Below are positions 56,512 to 64,000 of a stretch of DNA of 64,000 nucleotides, one piece after another. The position numbers and the translations under genes are program-made. The notes below the pieces were generated by a model. That model did no database searches and had not been told where the DNA came from. It was given only the letters and a program-made list of their open reading frames with translations. Location: positions 1 to 64,000 of the forward strand of contig NZ_JALGYW010000011.1 in NCBI RefSeq assembly GCF_023111095.1, read 5' to 3'. Source of the stretch: Maribellus sp. YY47 (GTDB lineage: Bacteria > Bacteroidota > Bacteroidia > Bacteroidales > Prolixibacteraceae). Each line of letters starts with the position of its first letter. Within the stretch, counting starts at the first letter, position 1.

Positions 56512-57840
56512 TTACATTCCCATCCCCGGACGGCCCTTAATACGTCCTGATTTCATCAGTCCGTCGTAGTGACGCATCAACAGGTGACTTTCAATCTGCT
56601 GTAAGGTATCCAGTACAACACCTACCAAAATCAACAACGAAGTTCCGCCGTAAAAATAGGCGAACTGCTGGCTGATTCCCATCATCATGGCAAAAGCTGG
56701 AAGAATAGTTACAAATCCCAGGAAAATAGATCCCGGCAATGTAATCCTACTCATCACTGTATCCAAGAATTCAACGGTTTTCTTACCTGGTTTAACACCC
56801 GGAATAAACCCGCCGTTTTTCTTCATATCCTCGGCCATTTGGGTAGGGTTAATAGTAATAGCGGTGTAAAAATACGTAAAAGCTACCACTAATAAAAATT
56901 GAATAAAATTGTACCAAAACCCTGTGATGTTTGATAACGCAGCCGCGACACCACGCAGATTTTCAGAGTTAGCAACGCCAACAATGGTGATCGGCACCAT
57001 CATGATTGCCTGAGCAAAAATGATAGGCATAACACCTGCAGCATTAACTTTTAATGGAATGTACTGACGTACACCACCGTATTGTTTGTTACCTACAATC
57101 CGTTTAGCGTATTGAACCGGAATCCTGCGGGTTCCCTGAACCAGCGCGATAGATGCCATGAATACAATAAACAGGATAACAAACTCTACCAGGAACATTA
57201 CTAAACCGCCACCGGTAAAACGTTGTGTAAATTCTTGCACAACGGCCATCGGCAACCGCGCAATAATACCAATCATAATGATCAGCGAAATACCATTACC
57301 AATACCTTTATCGGTAATGCGTTCGCCTAACCAAAGAACAAACATCGAACCCGCTGTAAGAATCACAATGGATGGGGCATTAAACCAAAGCCCTTTCATT
57401 GCGAAAGCCGTGTCGGGCAACTGCATGTGAAGATTGGTAAGATACGCCGATGCCTGAGGAATCAGAATCAACACGGTTAAATAGCGTGTAATCTGATTGA
57501 TTTTCCTCCTTCCTGACTCTCCCTCTTTCTGCAACCTCTGGAAATAGGGAACGGCGATACCCAGTAACTGGATAACGATTGAGGCAGAAATATATGGCAT
57601 AATACCCAAAGCAAAAACTGAAGCCTGTGCAAAGGCACCTCCCGAGAACATGTTGATTAAGCCCAGCAAGCCATCTGAAGTTTGATGCTGCAGATTTTCT
57701 AACTGAGCCGGATCAATTCCGGGCAACGAAACAAAGGAGCCTAGCCTGTAAATTAACAGGAAGAACAGCGTTGTTCCAATTCTGAACCTTAAGTCTTCAA
57801 TCTTATAAATATTCTTTAGGGTCTCGATGAATCGTTTCAT
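56512..57840 (-). CDS. secY: Protein translocase subunit SecY
   Basis: 442 residues with ten membrane helices, the channel of the Sec translocon. Recognisable segments: GTTLFFLLIYRLGSFVSLPG in the first helix, the plug region after it, and the cytosolic loops IPVQYAKRIVGNKQ and GVKPGKKTVEFLD that contact SecA and the ribosome. Normal length. Six bases after rplO. Confidence 0.97.
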   Translation of the reverse strand: MKRFIETLKNIYKIEDLRFRIGTTLFFLLIYRLGSFVSLPGIDPAQLENLQHQTSDGLLGLINMFSGGAFAQASVFALGIMPYISASIVIQLLGIAVPYFQRLQKEGESGRRKINQITRYLTVLILIPQASAYLTNLHMQLPDTAFAMKGLWFNAPSIVILTAGSMFVLWLGERITDKGIGNGISLIIMIGIIARLPMAVVQEFTQRFTGGGLVMFLVEFVILFIVFMASIALVQGTRRIPVQYAKRIVGNKQYGGVRQYIPLKVNAAGVMPIIFAQAIMMVPITIVGVANSENLRGVAAALSNITGFWYNFIQFLLVVAFTYFYTAITINPTQMAEDMKKNGGFIPGVKPGKKTVEFLDTVMSRITLPGSIFLGFVTILPAFAMMMGISQQFAYFYGGTSLLILVGVVLDTLQQIESHLLMRHYDGLMKSGRIKGRPGMGM

Positions 57841-57846
57841 TACGGT

Positions 57847-58293
57847 TTAAAGTATTTCAATGGTTCCTTCTAGTTTTTCTATTGCCTCTTTCGCGCTTTT
57901 TGAAAATGCTTCGGCTTTAACGGTTAGTTTTTTAGTTAAAGTTCCGCCGCCAAGAATTTTGATCTTGTCGTTTTTCGACGCGATACCTGCTTCAATTAAG
58001 GCTTGTTTGTCGATAACAGTTAGGTTATTTTTTACTGACAGGTTTTCTACAACATCAAGGTTGATTGCTTTGTATTCAACACGGTTGATGTTTTTAAAAC
58101 CCGATTTAGGAACAACGCGCTGCAAAGGCATTTGTCCACCTTCGAAACCGATCTTCCTTGAATAACCTGAACGCGATTTGGCACCTTTATGACCACGTGT
58201 GGATGTTCCGCCACGTCCTGATCCTTGTCCTCTACCAATGCGTTTCGACTGTTTAGTCGCACCTTCAGCAGGCTGTAAGTTATTTAAATTCAT
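57847..58293 (-). CDS. rplO: 50S ribosomal protein L15
   Basis: 148 residues: basic Gly/Arg-rich N-terminus (RIGRGQGSGRGGTSTRGHKG), then the conserved YSRKIGFEGGQMPLQRVVPK. A late-assembly 50S protein. The 73 bases between rpmD and this gene are the second largest gap in the operon and contain a hairpin (58328-58354). Confidence 0.97.
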   Translation of the reverse strand: MNLNNLQPAEGATKQSKRIGRGQGSGRGGTSTRGHKGAKSRSGYSRKIGFEGGQMPLQRVVPKSGFKNINRVEYKAINLDVVENLSVKNNLTVIDKQALIEAGIASKNDKIKILGGGTLTKKLTVKAEAFSKSAKEAIEKLEGTIEIL

Positions 58294-58327
58294 AATGTAT
58301 TATGATTAAATTGTTTCTTTCAACAAT

Positions 58328-58354
58328 TGGAACAAGGCCTAACGGCCTGTTCCA
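58328..58354. other. Intra-operon hairpin between rpmD and rplO
   Basis: 12-base arm TGGAACAAGGCC and 11-base arm GGCCTGTTCCA pair with one bulged base and a 4-base loop. No T-run follows on the minus strand, so it is not a classical terminator. Placed 35 bases before rplO and secY, it could adjust read-through or mRNA stability, or mark a processing site. Confidence 0.45.
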
Positions 58355-58366
58355 ACGTTTGAAATA

Positions 58367-58549
58367 TTACTTAACTTCTTCAACACTTATTAAATGTCTC
58401 AATTTGTTAACCATGCCAACAATTTGAGGTGTAGCTTCGTGTTCAACCGGTACGTTGAGTTTTTTCAATCCCAATGCAGCGAGTGTCGCCTTTTGGCGTT
58501 TTGTTGAACCGATACTGCTTTTTACTTGTGTAATTTTTACCTTAGCCAT
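58367..58549 (-). CDS. rpmD: 50S ribosomal protein L30
   Basis: 60 residues, single-domain bacterial L30: KVKITQVKSSIGSTKRQKAT, LGLKKLNVPVEHEATPQIVG. Six bases after rpsE. Normal. Confidence 0.95.
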   Translation of the reverse strand: MAKVKITQVKSSIGSTKRQKATLAALGLKKLNVPVEHEATPQIVGMVNKLRHLISVEEVK

Positions 58550-58555
58550 AACGTG

Positions 58556-59071
58556 TTATCCTTTAAAAACTTTTTCTAATGAAACACCTCTGTGTTGGGC
58601 TACTGTATATGCATCCCTCATTTCCTCCAAAGCAGCCATAGTTGCTTTTACCAGGTTGTGAGGGTTAGAAGAGCCTTTTGACTTAGCCAGGATATCGTGG
58701 ATACCAACGCTTTCAAGTACTGCGCGCATCGCACCACCGGCTTTTACTCCGGTACCCGATGAAGCAGGTTTCAGTAATACGTTAGCGCCACCAAACTTGG
58801 CTGTTTGTTCGTGAGGAATTGTTCCGTTGATTACCGGAATTTTCACGAGGTTCTTTTTAGCTGCATCTACACCTTTAGCAATAGCAGTTGTTACTTCGCT
58901 TGCTTTACCAAGGCCCCATCCTACGATACCTTTTTCGTCGCCCACTACAACAATGGCAGAGAAACTGAATGTACGTCCACCTTTTGTTACTTTGGTTACA
59001 CGATTAATGGCTACTAACCTGTCTTTTAATTCCAGGTCGCTTGTTTTTACTTTGTTTACTACTTTCGCCAT
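58556..59071 (-). CDS. rpsE: 30S ribosomal protein S5
   Basis: 171 residues. An S5 double-stranded RNA-binding domain ([39 protein letters not shown]) precedes the C-terminal domain ([20 protein letters not shown]). It acts in decoding accuracy. Normal length. Confidence 0.97.
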   Translation of the reverse strand: MAKVVNKVKTSDLELKDRLVAINRVTKVTKGGRTFSFSAIVVVGDEKGIVGWGLGKASEVTTAIAKGVDAAKKNLVKIPVINGTIPHEQTAKFGGANVLLKPASSGTGVKAGGAMRAVLESVGIHDILAKSKGSSNPHNLVKATMAALEEMRDAYTVAQHRGVSLEKVFKG

Positions 59072-59077
59072 GATATC

Positions 59078-59434
59078 TTAGAATTTAAGGCCGCCTTCGC
59101 GGGCAGCGTCAGCTAATTGTTTAACTCTTCCGTGGTATAAATAACCATTTCTATCGAACACAACTTCTGTGATACCAGCTGCCAATGCTTTTTCAGCTAC
59201 TGCTTTACCAACCAATGCAGCTTTTTCAGTCTTCGTTCCTGCTGCAGCAATAATTGCTTTGTCAGATGAAGATGCAGCACATAAAGTTGTTCCTTGTACA
59301 TCGTCGATCAGTTGAGCGTAAATCTGCTTGTTGCTTCTGAAAACACTCAATCTAGGACGTTCTGCTGTGCCGGAAACAACTGTACGTACGCGGCTTTTTA
59401 TTCTTGCTCGCCTTTGAACTTTTGTTAATGCCAT
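59078..59434 (-). CDS. rplR: 50S ribosomal protein L18
   Basis: 118 residues; binds 5S rRNA. Motifs [57 protein letters not shown]. Normal length; six bases before rpsE. Confidence 0.97.
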   Translation of the reverse strand: MALTKVQRRARIKSRVRTVVSGTAERPRLSVFRSNKQIYAQLIDDVQGTTLCAASSSDKAIIAAAGTKTEKAALVGKAVAEKALAAGITEVVFDRNGYLYHGRVKQLADAAREGGLKF

Positions 59435-59455
59435 AATAATTAATCTTTTTAGATA

Positions 59456-60016
59456 TTATTTTTTCCCGGCTGCTTTACCAGCTTTACGCCTTAATACTTC
59501 GCCTACAAACTTAATACCTTTTCCTTTGTATGGTTCAGGCTTACGGAAGGATCTGATTTTTGCAGCAACCTGTCCAATCAATTGTTTGTCGTGACTTTTC
59601 AGAATCACGATTGGGTTACTACGTTTATCCGATACAGCTTCGACTTTCACTTCAGAAGGAATCTGGATGTAAGTATGGTGAGCGTATCCCAACACGAGGT
59701 CGAGTACGTTATCAGACATCATTTCGGCACGATATCCAACCCCAACTAGTTCGAGTTTTAATTCGTATCCTTTTGAAACACCTTCCACCATATTATTCAC
59801 CAGGGCGCGGTATAGTCCATGCATCGACTTTTCACGTTTTGCATCGCTGACTCTTTTCACATTGACGTGTCCGTCTTCGACGGCAACTTCAATCGCTGGG
59901 TCAACATTTTGTACCAATTCTCCCAGAGGTCCTTTAACGCTTACAACGTTATCGCTGCTAACTTTAACTTCTACTCCGGAAGGAATTGTAATGGGTAATT
60001 TACCTATTCTTGACAT
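59456..60016 (-). CDS. rplF: 50S ribosomal protein L6
   Basis: 186 residues with two L6 repeats. Start SRIGKLPITIPSGVEVKVSS; C-terminal motif PEPYKGKGIKFVGEVLRRKA. It lies near the factor-binding site of the 50S subunit. Normal. Confidence 0.97.
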   Translation of the reverse strand: MSRIGKLPITIPSGVEVKVSSDNVVSVKGPLGELVQNVDPAIEVAVEDGHVNVKRVSDAKREKSMHGLYRALVNNMVEGVSKGYELKLELVGVGYRAEMMSDNVLDLVLGYAHHTYIQIPSEVKVEAVSDKRSNPIVILKSHDKQLIGQVAAKIRSFRKPEPYKGKGIKFVGEVLRRKAGKAAGKK

Positions 60017-60031
60017 GACCGTTCCTCCTTA

Positions 60032-60439
60032 TTAATATACGTAACATAAAACTTCTCCACCTACATTCAGCTCACGGGCTTCTTTATCGGTGATAACACC
60101 TTTTGAAGTAGAGATAATTGCTATGCCTAAACCATTTAGTACGCGTGGAATATTTGTGCTGTCACAATATTGACGCAAACCTGGTTTACTAACGCGTTCT
60201 AACGCTTTAATTGCAGATACTTTTGTTTCAGGATTGTATTTTAATGCAATCTTAATGTTTCCCTGGTAACCTACTTCGTCTTCAAATTTGTAGTTCAGGA
60301 TATAACCTTTGTCTTTCAACAATTTTGTCATTTCCTTTTTGATGTTTGAAGCTGGAATATCTACCACACGGTGTTTAGCCATGATTGCATTTCTTACCCT
60401 TGTCAGATAATCTGCTATTGGATCTGTTACTTTACTCAT
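60032..60439 (-). CDS. rpsH: 30S ribosomal protein S8
   Basis: 135 residues. Start [21 protein letters not shown]-terminal [21 protein letters not shown] primary 16S rRNA-binding protein. In E. coli S8 also represses the spc operon by binding its mRNA; whether that holds here is unknown. Confidence 0.97.
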   Translation of the reverse strand: MSKVTDPIADYLTRVRNAIMAKHRVVDIPASNIKKEMTKLLKDKGYILNYKFEDEVGYQGNIKIALKYNPETKVSAIKALERVSKPGLRQYCDSTNIPRVLNGLGIAIISTSKGVITDKEARELNVGGEVLCYVY

Positions 60440-60458
60440 TTCTTAAGTTTTTTAACGA

Positions 60459-60728
60459 TTACCAACTTGCCTTTTTAACTCCGGGGATTAAGCCGTTAGA
60501 GGCCATTTCCCTAAAATCAATCCTGCTGATACCGAATTGGCGCATGTATCCTTTTGGACGTCCTGTAAGTTTGCAACGGTTGTGCAAACGAATTTTTGAC
60601 GAATTTTTAGGCAGTTTCTGCAAACCAACATAGTCGCCTTCCTCTTTCAGCCTGGCACGTTTTTCGGCATATTTCTCAACTAATTTTGCACGTTTCACTT
60701 CGCGTGCTTTCATTGATTCCTTAGCCAT
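60459..60728 (-). CDS. rpsN: 30S ribosomal protein S14 (zinc-free form)
   Basis: 89 residues, the longer C-minus type. [20 protein letters not shown] starts it and [20 protein letters not shown] closes the rRNA-binding part. Only one Cys remains, so no zinc is bound. Located in the head of 30S. Confidence 0.97.
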   Translation of the reverse strand: MAKESMKAREVKRAKLVEKYAEKRARLKEEGDYVGLQKLPKNSSKIRLHNRCKLTGRPKGYMRQFGISRIDFREMASNGLIPGVKKASW

Positions 60729-60731
60729 TGC

Positions 60732-61289
60732 TTAGTTCTTTTTTACGTTTTTAAATGGTAAACCTAATTCTTTCAACAAAGCAAAACCTTCTTCGTCGGT
60801 ATTTGCAGAAGTGACAAAGGTAATATTCATTCCGTTGATCTTGCTTACTTTGTCAAGCACGATCTCAGGGAAAATAATCTGTTCCGGAACACCTAAAGTG
60901 TAGTTACCCTGACCGTCCATTTTGCTTTCAATTCCTTTGAAGTCGCGGATACGTGGCAGGGCCACAGCGATCAAACGATCAAGGAATTCATACATTTGGT
61001 TACGACGCAAGGTTACGCGAACACCAATAGGCATTTTCTTTCTCAATTTGAAATTGGAGATGTCCTTTTTTGACAAGGTTAGTACGGCTTTCTGACCGGC
61101 AATTTTTGTCATTTCGGTTTGAGCTACATCAATCAGCTTTTTATCGGCGATTGCTGCTCCAACACCCTGGTTAAGAACTATTTTTTCCAATTTCGGAACC
61201 TGCATTACAGAAGAGTAATCGAACTCTTTCTTTAAAGCAGGTACAACTTCTTCCTGATATTTCTTTTTAAGAGTTGGTACGTAAGCCAT
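60732..61289 (-). CDS. rplE: 50S ribosomal protein L5
   Basis: 185 residues; binds 5S rRNA and touches the P-site tRNA. Motifs [60 protein letters not shown]. Start codon overlaps the stop of rplX by one base. Confidence 0.97.
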   Translation of the reverse strand: MAYVPTLKKKYQEEVVPALKKEFDYSSVMQVPKLEKIVLNQGVGAAIADKKLIDVAQTEMTKIAGQKAVLTLSKKDISNFKLRKKMPIGVRVTLRRNQMYEFLDRLIAVALPRIRDFKGIESKMDGQGNYTLGVPEQIIFPEIVLDKVSKINGMNITFVTSANTDEEGFALLKELGLPFKNVKKN

Positions 61290-61612
61290 TACTTAATCTC
61301 CTCTCCTGATTTTTTCGAAATACGAACTAATTTACCATCGTCATTCAATTTCCTTCCCACACGCGTTGGTTGTCCCGATTTAGGATCGACCAACATAAGG
61401 TTGGAAATATGCACTGGTGCTTCCTGCTCAATAATACCACCCTGCGGCGCTTTCGCGTTCGGTTTGGTATGTTTCTTGATCATATTTACACCTTCTACAA
61501 TTGCTCTGTCGGTTTTACGGTTTACTTCCAGCACGCGACCTTTACGGCCTTTATCGTTGCCGGTGTTCACCACCACAGTGTCACCTTTTTTTATGTGTAA
61601 CTTTTTCTGCAT
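61289..61612 (-). CDS. rplX: 50S ribosomal protein L24
   Basis: 107 residues. The KOW motif is [20 protein letters not shown]. It starts 50S assembly near the 5' end of 23S rRNA and lines the tunnel exit. Normal length. Confidence 0.97.
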   Translation of the reverse strand: MQKKLHIKKGDTVVVNTGNDKGRKGRVLEVNRKTDRAIVEGVNMIKKHTKPNAKAPQGGIIEQEAPVHISNLMLVDPKSGQPTRVGRKLNDDGKLVRISKKSGEEIK

Positions 61613-61629
61613 TTTGAGCTTTTTTCTAA

Positions 61630-61995
61630 TTACAGTACTTCAGGTGCGAGTGAAACAATTTTCATATTCTTCTCGCGCAATTCACGTGCAATTGGCCCGA
61701 AAATACGTGTTCCACGCATCTCGCCGGCGTTGTTTAACAGTACTACTGCGTTATCGTCGAAACGGATGTAAGATCCATCCTGGCGACGAATTTCCTTTTT
61801 AGTACGTACAACAATTGCTTTCGACACAGTACCTTTTTTGATACCGCCGTTTGGCAATGCACTTTTCACAGTAACCACTACCGTGTCGCCTACAGAAGCA
61901 TAGCGTTTCCTTGTACCGCCTAATACACGGATACAAAGAACTTCTTTTGCGCCACTGTTATCGGCTACCGAACATCTTGATTCTTGTTGTATCAT
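61630..61995 (-). CDS. rplN: 50S ribosomal protein L14
   Basis: 121 residues: start [20 protein letters not shown], central [20 protein letters not shown], end [20 protein letters not shown]. Part of the 30S-50S bridge, and the binding place of silencing factor RsfS. Normal. Confidence 0.97.
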   Translation of the reverse strand: MIQQESRCSVADNSGAKEVLCIRVLGGTRKRYASVGDTVVVTVKSALPNGGIKKGTVSKAIVVRTKKEIRRQDGSYIRFDDNAVVLLNNAGEMRGTRIFGPIARELREKNMKIVSLAPEVL

Positions 61996-61997
61996 GA

Positions 61998-62264
61998 TTA
62001 CTTCGCTCTTTCAATTACTTCAACTACTCGCCAGCATTTGGTTTTGCTTAAAGGACGTGTTTCCATAATCCTTACCACATCACCTACATGGCAATCATTT
62101 TTCTCATCATGGACATGGAATTTGGTCGTTTTATTAACGAACTTACCATAGATCGGGTGCTTCACTTTACGTTTTTCAGCAACCACAATCGATTTGTCCA
62201 TCTTATCACTGACAACGATCCCGATTCTCTCTTTCCTGAGATTTCTTGATTTATTTTCTTCCAT
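61998..62264 (-). CDS. rpsQ: 30S ribosomal protein S17
   Basis: 88 residues, an OB-fold 16S rRNA-binding protein. Motifs [20 protein letters not shown] and [20 protein letters not shown]. Two bases before rplN, six after rpmC. Confidence 0.97.
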   Translation of the reverse strand: MEENKSRNLRKERIGIVVSDKMDKSIVVAEKRKVKHPIYGKFVNKTTKFHVHDEKNDCHVGDVVRIMETRPLSKTKCWRVVEVIERAK

Positions 62265-62270
62265 CGTTGA

Positions 62271-62474
62271 TTAATTCTGATTTTCGTTTAACTCTCTTTC
62301 GCGAAGAACAGTTTTTAACCGGGCAATTGTCTGCTTGTTTTCTCTAATTTTAGTAGTGTTTTCAAGCGGAGAAACTGCGTGGGTAAGTCTCAGGCGAACC
62401 AAGGTTTCCTTTTCGGTCTGTAACCTTTCGACGATCTCTTTGGTCGTCAATTCTTTGATTTCAGTAATTTTCAT
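62271..62474 (-). CDS. rpmC: 50S ribosomal protein L29
   Basis: 67 residues, two-helix L29: TEIKELTTKEIVERLQTEKE, LENTTKIRENKQTIARLKTV. Sits at the tunnel exit near the SRP and trigger-factor docking site. Confidence 0.95.
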   Translation of the reverse strand: MKITEIKELTTKEIVERLQTEKETLVRLRLTHAVSPLENTTKIRENKQTIARLKTVLRERELNENQN

Positions 62475-62487
62475 GATTCACCAAATT

Positions 62488-62910
62488 TTATTCTTCAACA
62501 TAATCACGTCTAACCACAAACTTTGTCTTTACCGGAAGTTTCTGAGCTGCCAATCTTAAAGCTTCTTTTGCCATTTCGAATGGCACGCCTTCTGCTTCAA
62601 TGATTATGCGACCCGGAGAAACCGGAGCAACAAATGCCTCAGGAGCACCTTTACCTTTACCCATACGTACTTCCGCTGGTTTTTTGGTAATAGGTTTATC
62701 GGGGAAAATTCTGATCCATATTTGACCACGACGTTGCATATGACGAGTAACCGCAACCCTCGCCGCTTCAATTTGGCGACCGGTAATCCAAGTCTCTTCC
62801 AACGACTTTATTCCAAATGAACCAAATGCTAACTCAGTACCGCGTTGTGCGTTACCTTTCATTCGGCCCTTCTGTACTCTTCTAAATTTTACTTTTTTCG
62901 GCTGTAACAT
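62488..62910 (-). CDS. rplP: 50S ribosomal protein L16
   Basis: 140 residues. Start [40 protein letters not shown] and [20 protein letters not shown] are the hallmark segments that lie at the A-site tRNA. Spaced 28 bases after rpsC. Confidence 0.97.
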   Translation of the reverse strand: MLQPKKVKFRRVQKGRMKGNAQRGTELAFGSFGIKSLEETWITGRQIEAARVAVTRHMQRRGQIWIRIFPDKPITKKPAEVRMGKGKGAPEAFVAPVSPGRIIIEAEGVPFEMAKEALRLAAQKLPVKTKFVVRRDYVEE

Positions 62911-62938
62911 TCTTTTTCAGATTGTGAGTGCTATACCT

Positions 62939-63661
62939 CTATTTTCTTCTACCTCTACGGTTACCGCCGCCGCCTTTATTTCCAGCAGTGTTAGGACGTC
63001 CAGATTTCTGTCCCACATTTGGAGAAAGGTCGCGATTCCCATAAACCATGCCTTTACAAATCCAGACTTTTACACCGATTAAACCGGTTTTAGTCAGGGC
63101 TTCAACCAATGCGTAGTCGATATCGGCACGCAATGTATGAAGCGGTGTACGGCCGTCTTTATACATCTCTGAGCGAGCCATCTCAGCTCCGTTCAACCTA
63201 CCTGAAACCAAAACTTTGATTCCTTCGGCTCCCATTCTCATGGTGGATGCGATGGCCATTTTTACTGCCCTGCGGTAAGCAATTTTACCTTCGATTTGAC
63301 GAGCAATGTTACTTGCTACGATTTTTGCATCGAGTTCCGGGCGTTTGATCTCGAAAATGTTGATCTGTACTTCTTTACTGGTAATTTTTTTCAGCTCTTC
63401 TTTCAGTTTATCAACTTCCTGACCGCCTTTACCAATAATAATACCTGGGCGTGAAGTATGAACGGTGATGGTAATCAGCTTCAAGGTACGTTCGATAACG
63501 ATCCTTGAGATGCTGGCTTTGGCTAAACGAGCGTTCAGGTATTTCCTGATCTTCTGGTCTTCAACCAGCTTGTCGCCATAATTGTCACCACCGAACCAAT
63601 TTGAGTCCCATCCTTTAATGAAGCCCAAACGATTTGCTATCGGATTTACTTTTTGTCCCAT
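62939..63661 (-). CDS. rpsC: 30S ribosomal protein S3
   Basis: 240 residues. The KH domain contains [20 protein letters not shown]; the C-terminal domain contains [20 protein letters not shown]. The last 25 residues are Gly/Arg-rich ([14 protein letters not shown]). It helps unwind mRNA at the entry site. Five bases after rplV. Confidence 0.97.
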   Translation of the reverse strand: MGQKVNPIANRLGFIKGWDSNWFGGDNYGDKLVEDQKIRKYLNARLAKASISRIVIERTLKLITITVHTSRPGIIIGKGGQEVDKLKEELKKITSKEVQINIFEIKRPELDAKIVASNIARQIEGKIAYRRAVKMAIASTMRMGAEGIKVLVSGRLNGAEMARSEMYKDGRTPLHTLRADIDYALVEALTKTGLIGVKVWICKGMVYGNRDLSPNVGQKSGRPNTAGNKGGGGNRRGRRK

Positions 63662-63666
63662 GAGTA

Positions 63667-64000
63667 TTAATTAAGATTTTCTTCAACAACACTTTCTTTA
63701 CTATCTACGTAAATCGTTACGTGGTTAGAGCGTTTTCTGATGCGGTGAGCACGGCCCTGGGGAGCCGGACGTAGTCTTTTCAGAATACGACCTGAATCAA
63801 CCATGATTCGAGATACGTAAAGTTCACTTTCCTCTAAACGAACTCCTTCGTTTTTAGCCTGCCAATTGGCGATGGCTGAAAGAAGAAGTTTCTCTACCCT
63901 GCCTGAAGCTTCTTTTGAAGAGAATTTCAAAACATCTAACGCTTTGTTCACCTCCATACCACGGATCATATCAGCGACAAGCCTCATTTTCCTAGGAGAT
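63667..64000 (-). CDS. rplV: 50S ribosomal protein L22, cut by the window edge
   Basis: Partial. 106 residues from the Met at 63987, but the frame stays open to the edge, reading Ser-Pro-Arg-Lys directly before that Met. The conserved [14 protein letters not shown] segment of L22 thus spans the position, so the true start lies outside the window (about 30 residues more are expected). The C-terminal hairpin motif is [20 protein letters not shown], which reaches into the exit tunnel. Confidence 0.96.
   Translation of the reverse strand, partial: SPRKMRLVADMIRGMEVNKALDVLKFSSKEASGRVEKLLLSAIANWQAKNEGVRLEESELYVSRIMVDSGRILKRLRPAPQGRAHRIRKRSNHVTIYVDSKESVVEENLN

Overview
The window reads as chromosomal DNA of a free-living member of the Bacteroidota, probably of the Marinilabiliales/Prolixibacteraceae type. 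Four things support the phylum: several promoters carry the Bacteroidota -7 element TAnnTTTG; type IX secretion features are present (a PorE-like lipoprotein and a protein with a C-terminal sorting domain); GldF and GldG homologues are present; and S14 and L36 are the zinc-free forms. The family-level placement is inference only. No rRNA, tRNA, CRISPR array, insertion sequence or prophage was seen.

Left part (1-15.7 kb). A PAS protein whose tail resembles sensory [FeFe]-hydrogenase proteins overlaps a SpoIIE-type phosphatase. A secreted protein of unknown function and two universal-stress proteins with an elaborate promoter follow. Next comes a seven-gene V-type ATPase operon in the order A-B-E-DUF2764-D-I-K, whose K subunit keeps the residues of Na+-binding rotors. 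A NarL-type histidine kinase and response regulator pair and a small carboxypeptidase-regulatory-like protein close this part.

Middle part (15.7-43.5 kb). This holds mostly single genes and short operons: the PorE-like protein, a modular GH2 beta-galactosidase-like enzyme, dnaN with a DEDD exonuclease, a FAH-family hydrolase and a thioesterase, a fused GldF-GldG protein, a DUF1016 PD-(D/E)XK nuclease, and surE-membrane protein-lpxB. It continues with a REC-histidine kinase fusion next to a NarL regulator, a saccharopine dehydrogenase-like enzyme, an S9 peptidase, a TonB plug-only protein, a GT2 glycosyltransferase, a predicted outer-membrane protein, a bleomycin-hydrolase-like peptidase and tag.

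Right part (43.6-64 kb). A large TPR protein is followed by a Crp/Fnr regulator, with an exact TTGAT-N4-ATCAA box between it and a cupin gene. Then come a sorting-domain protein, a pentapeptide-repeat protein, rarA, a sugar-isomerase-like lipoprotein and an OmpA-family lipoprotein. From 52.9 kb to the right edge runs the S10-spc-alpha ribosomal operon on the minus strand, from rplV (cut by the window edge) to rplQ, including secY, infA and rpoA. The methionine aminopeptidase gene often found between secY and infA is absent there.

The sequence alone does not reveal an obviously new multi-gene defence or biosynthetic system. The strongest candidates for new biology are regulatory: a duplicated promoter block at 2.3 and 15.0 kb, tandem dyads in front of the stress-protein genes, and the Fnr-type box. 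The hydrogenase-type PAS/phosphatase pair, the GldFG fusion and the plug-only receptor protein are also worth a look.
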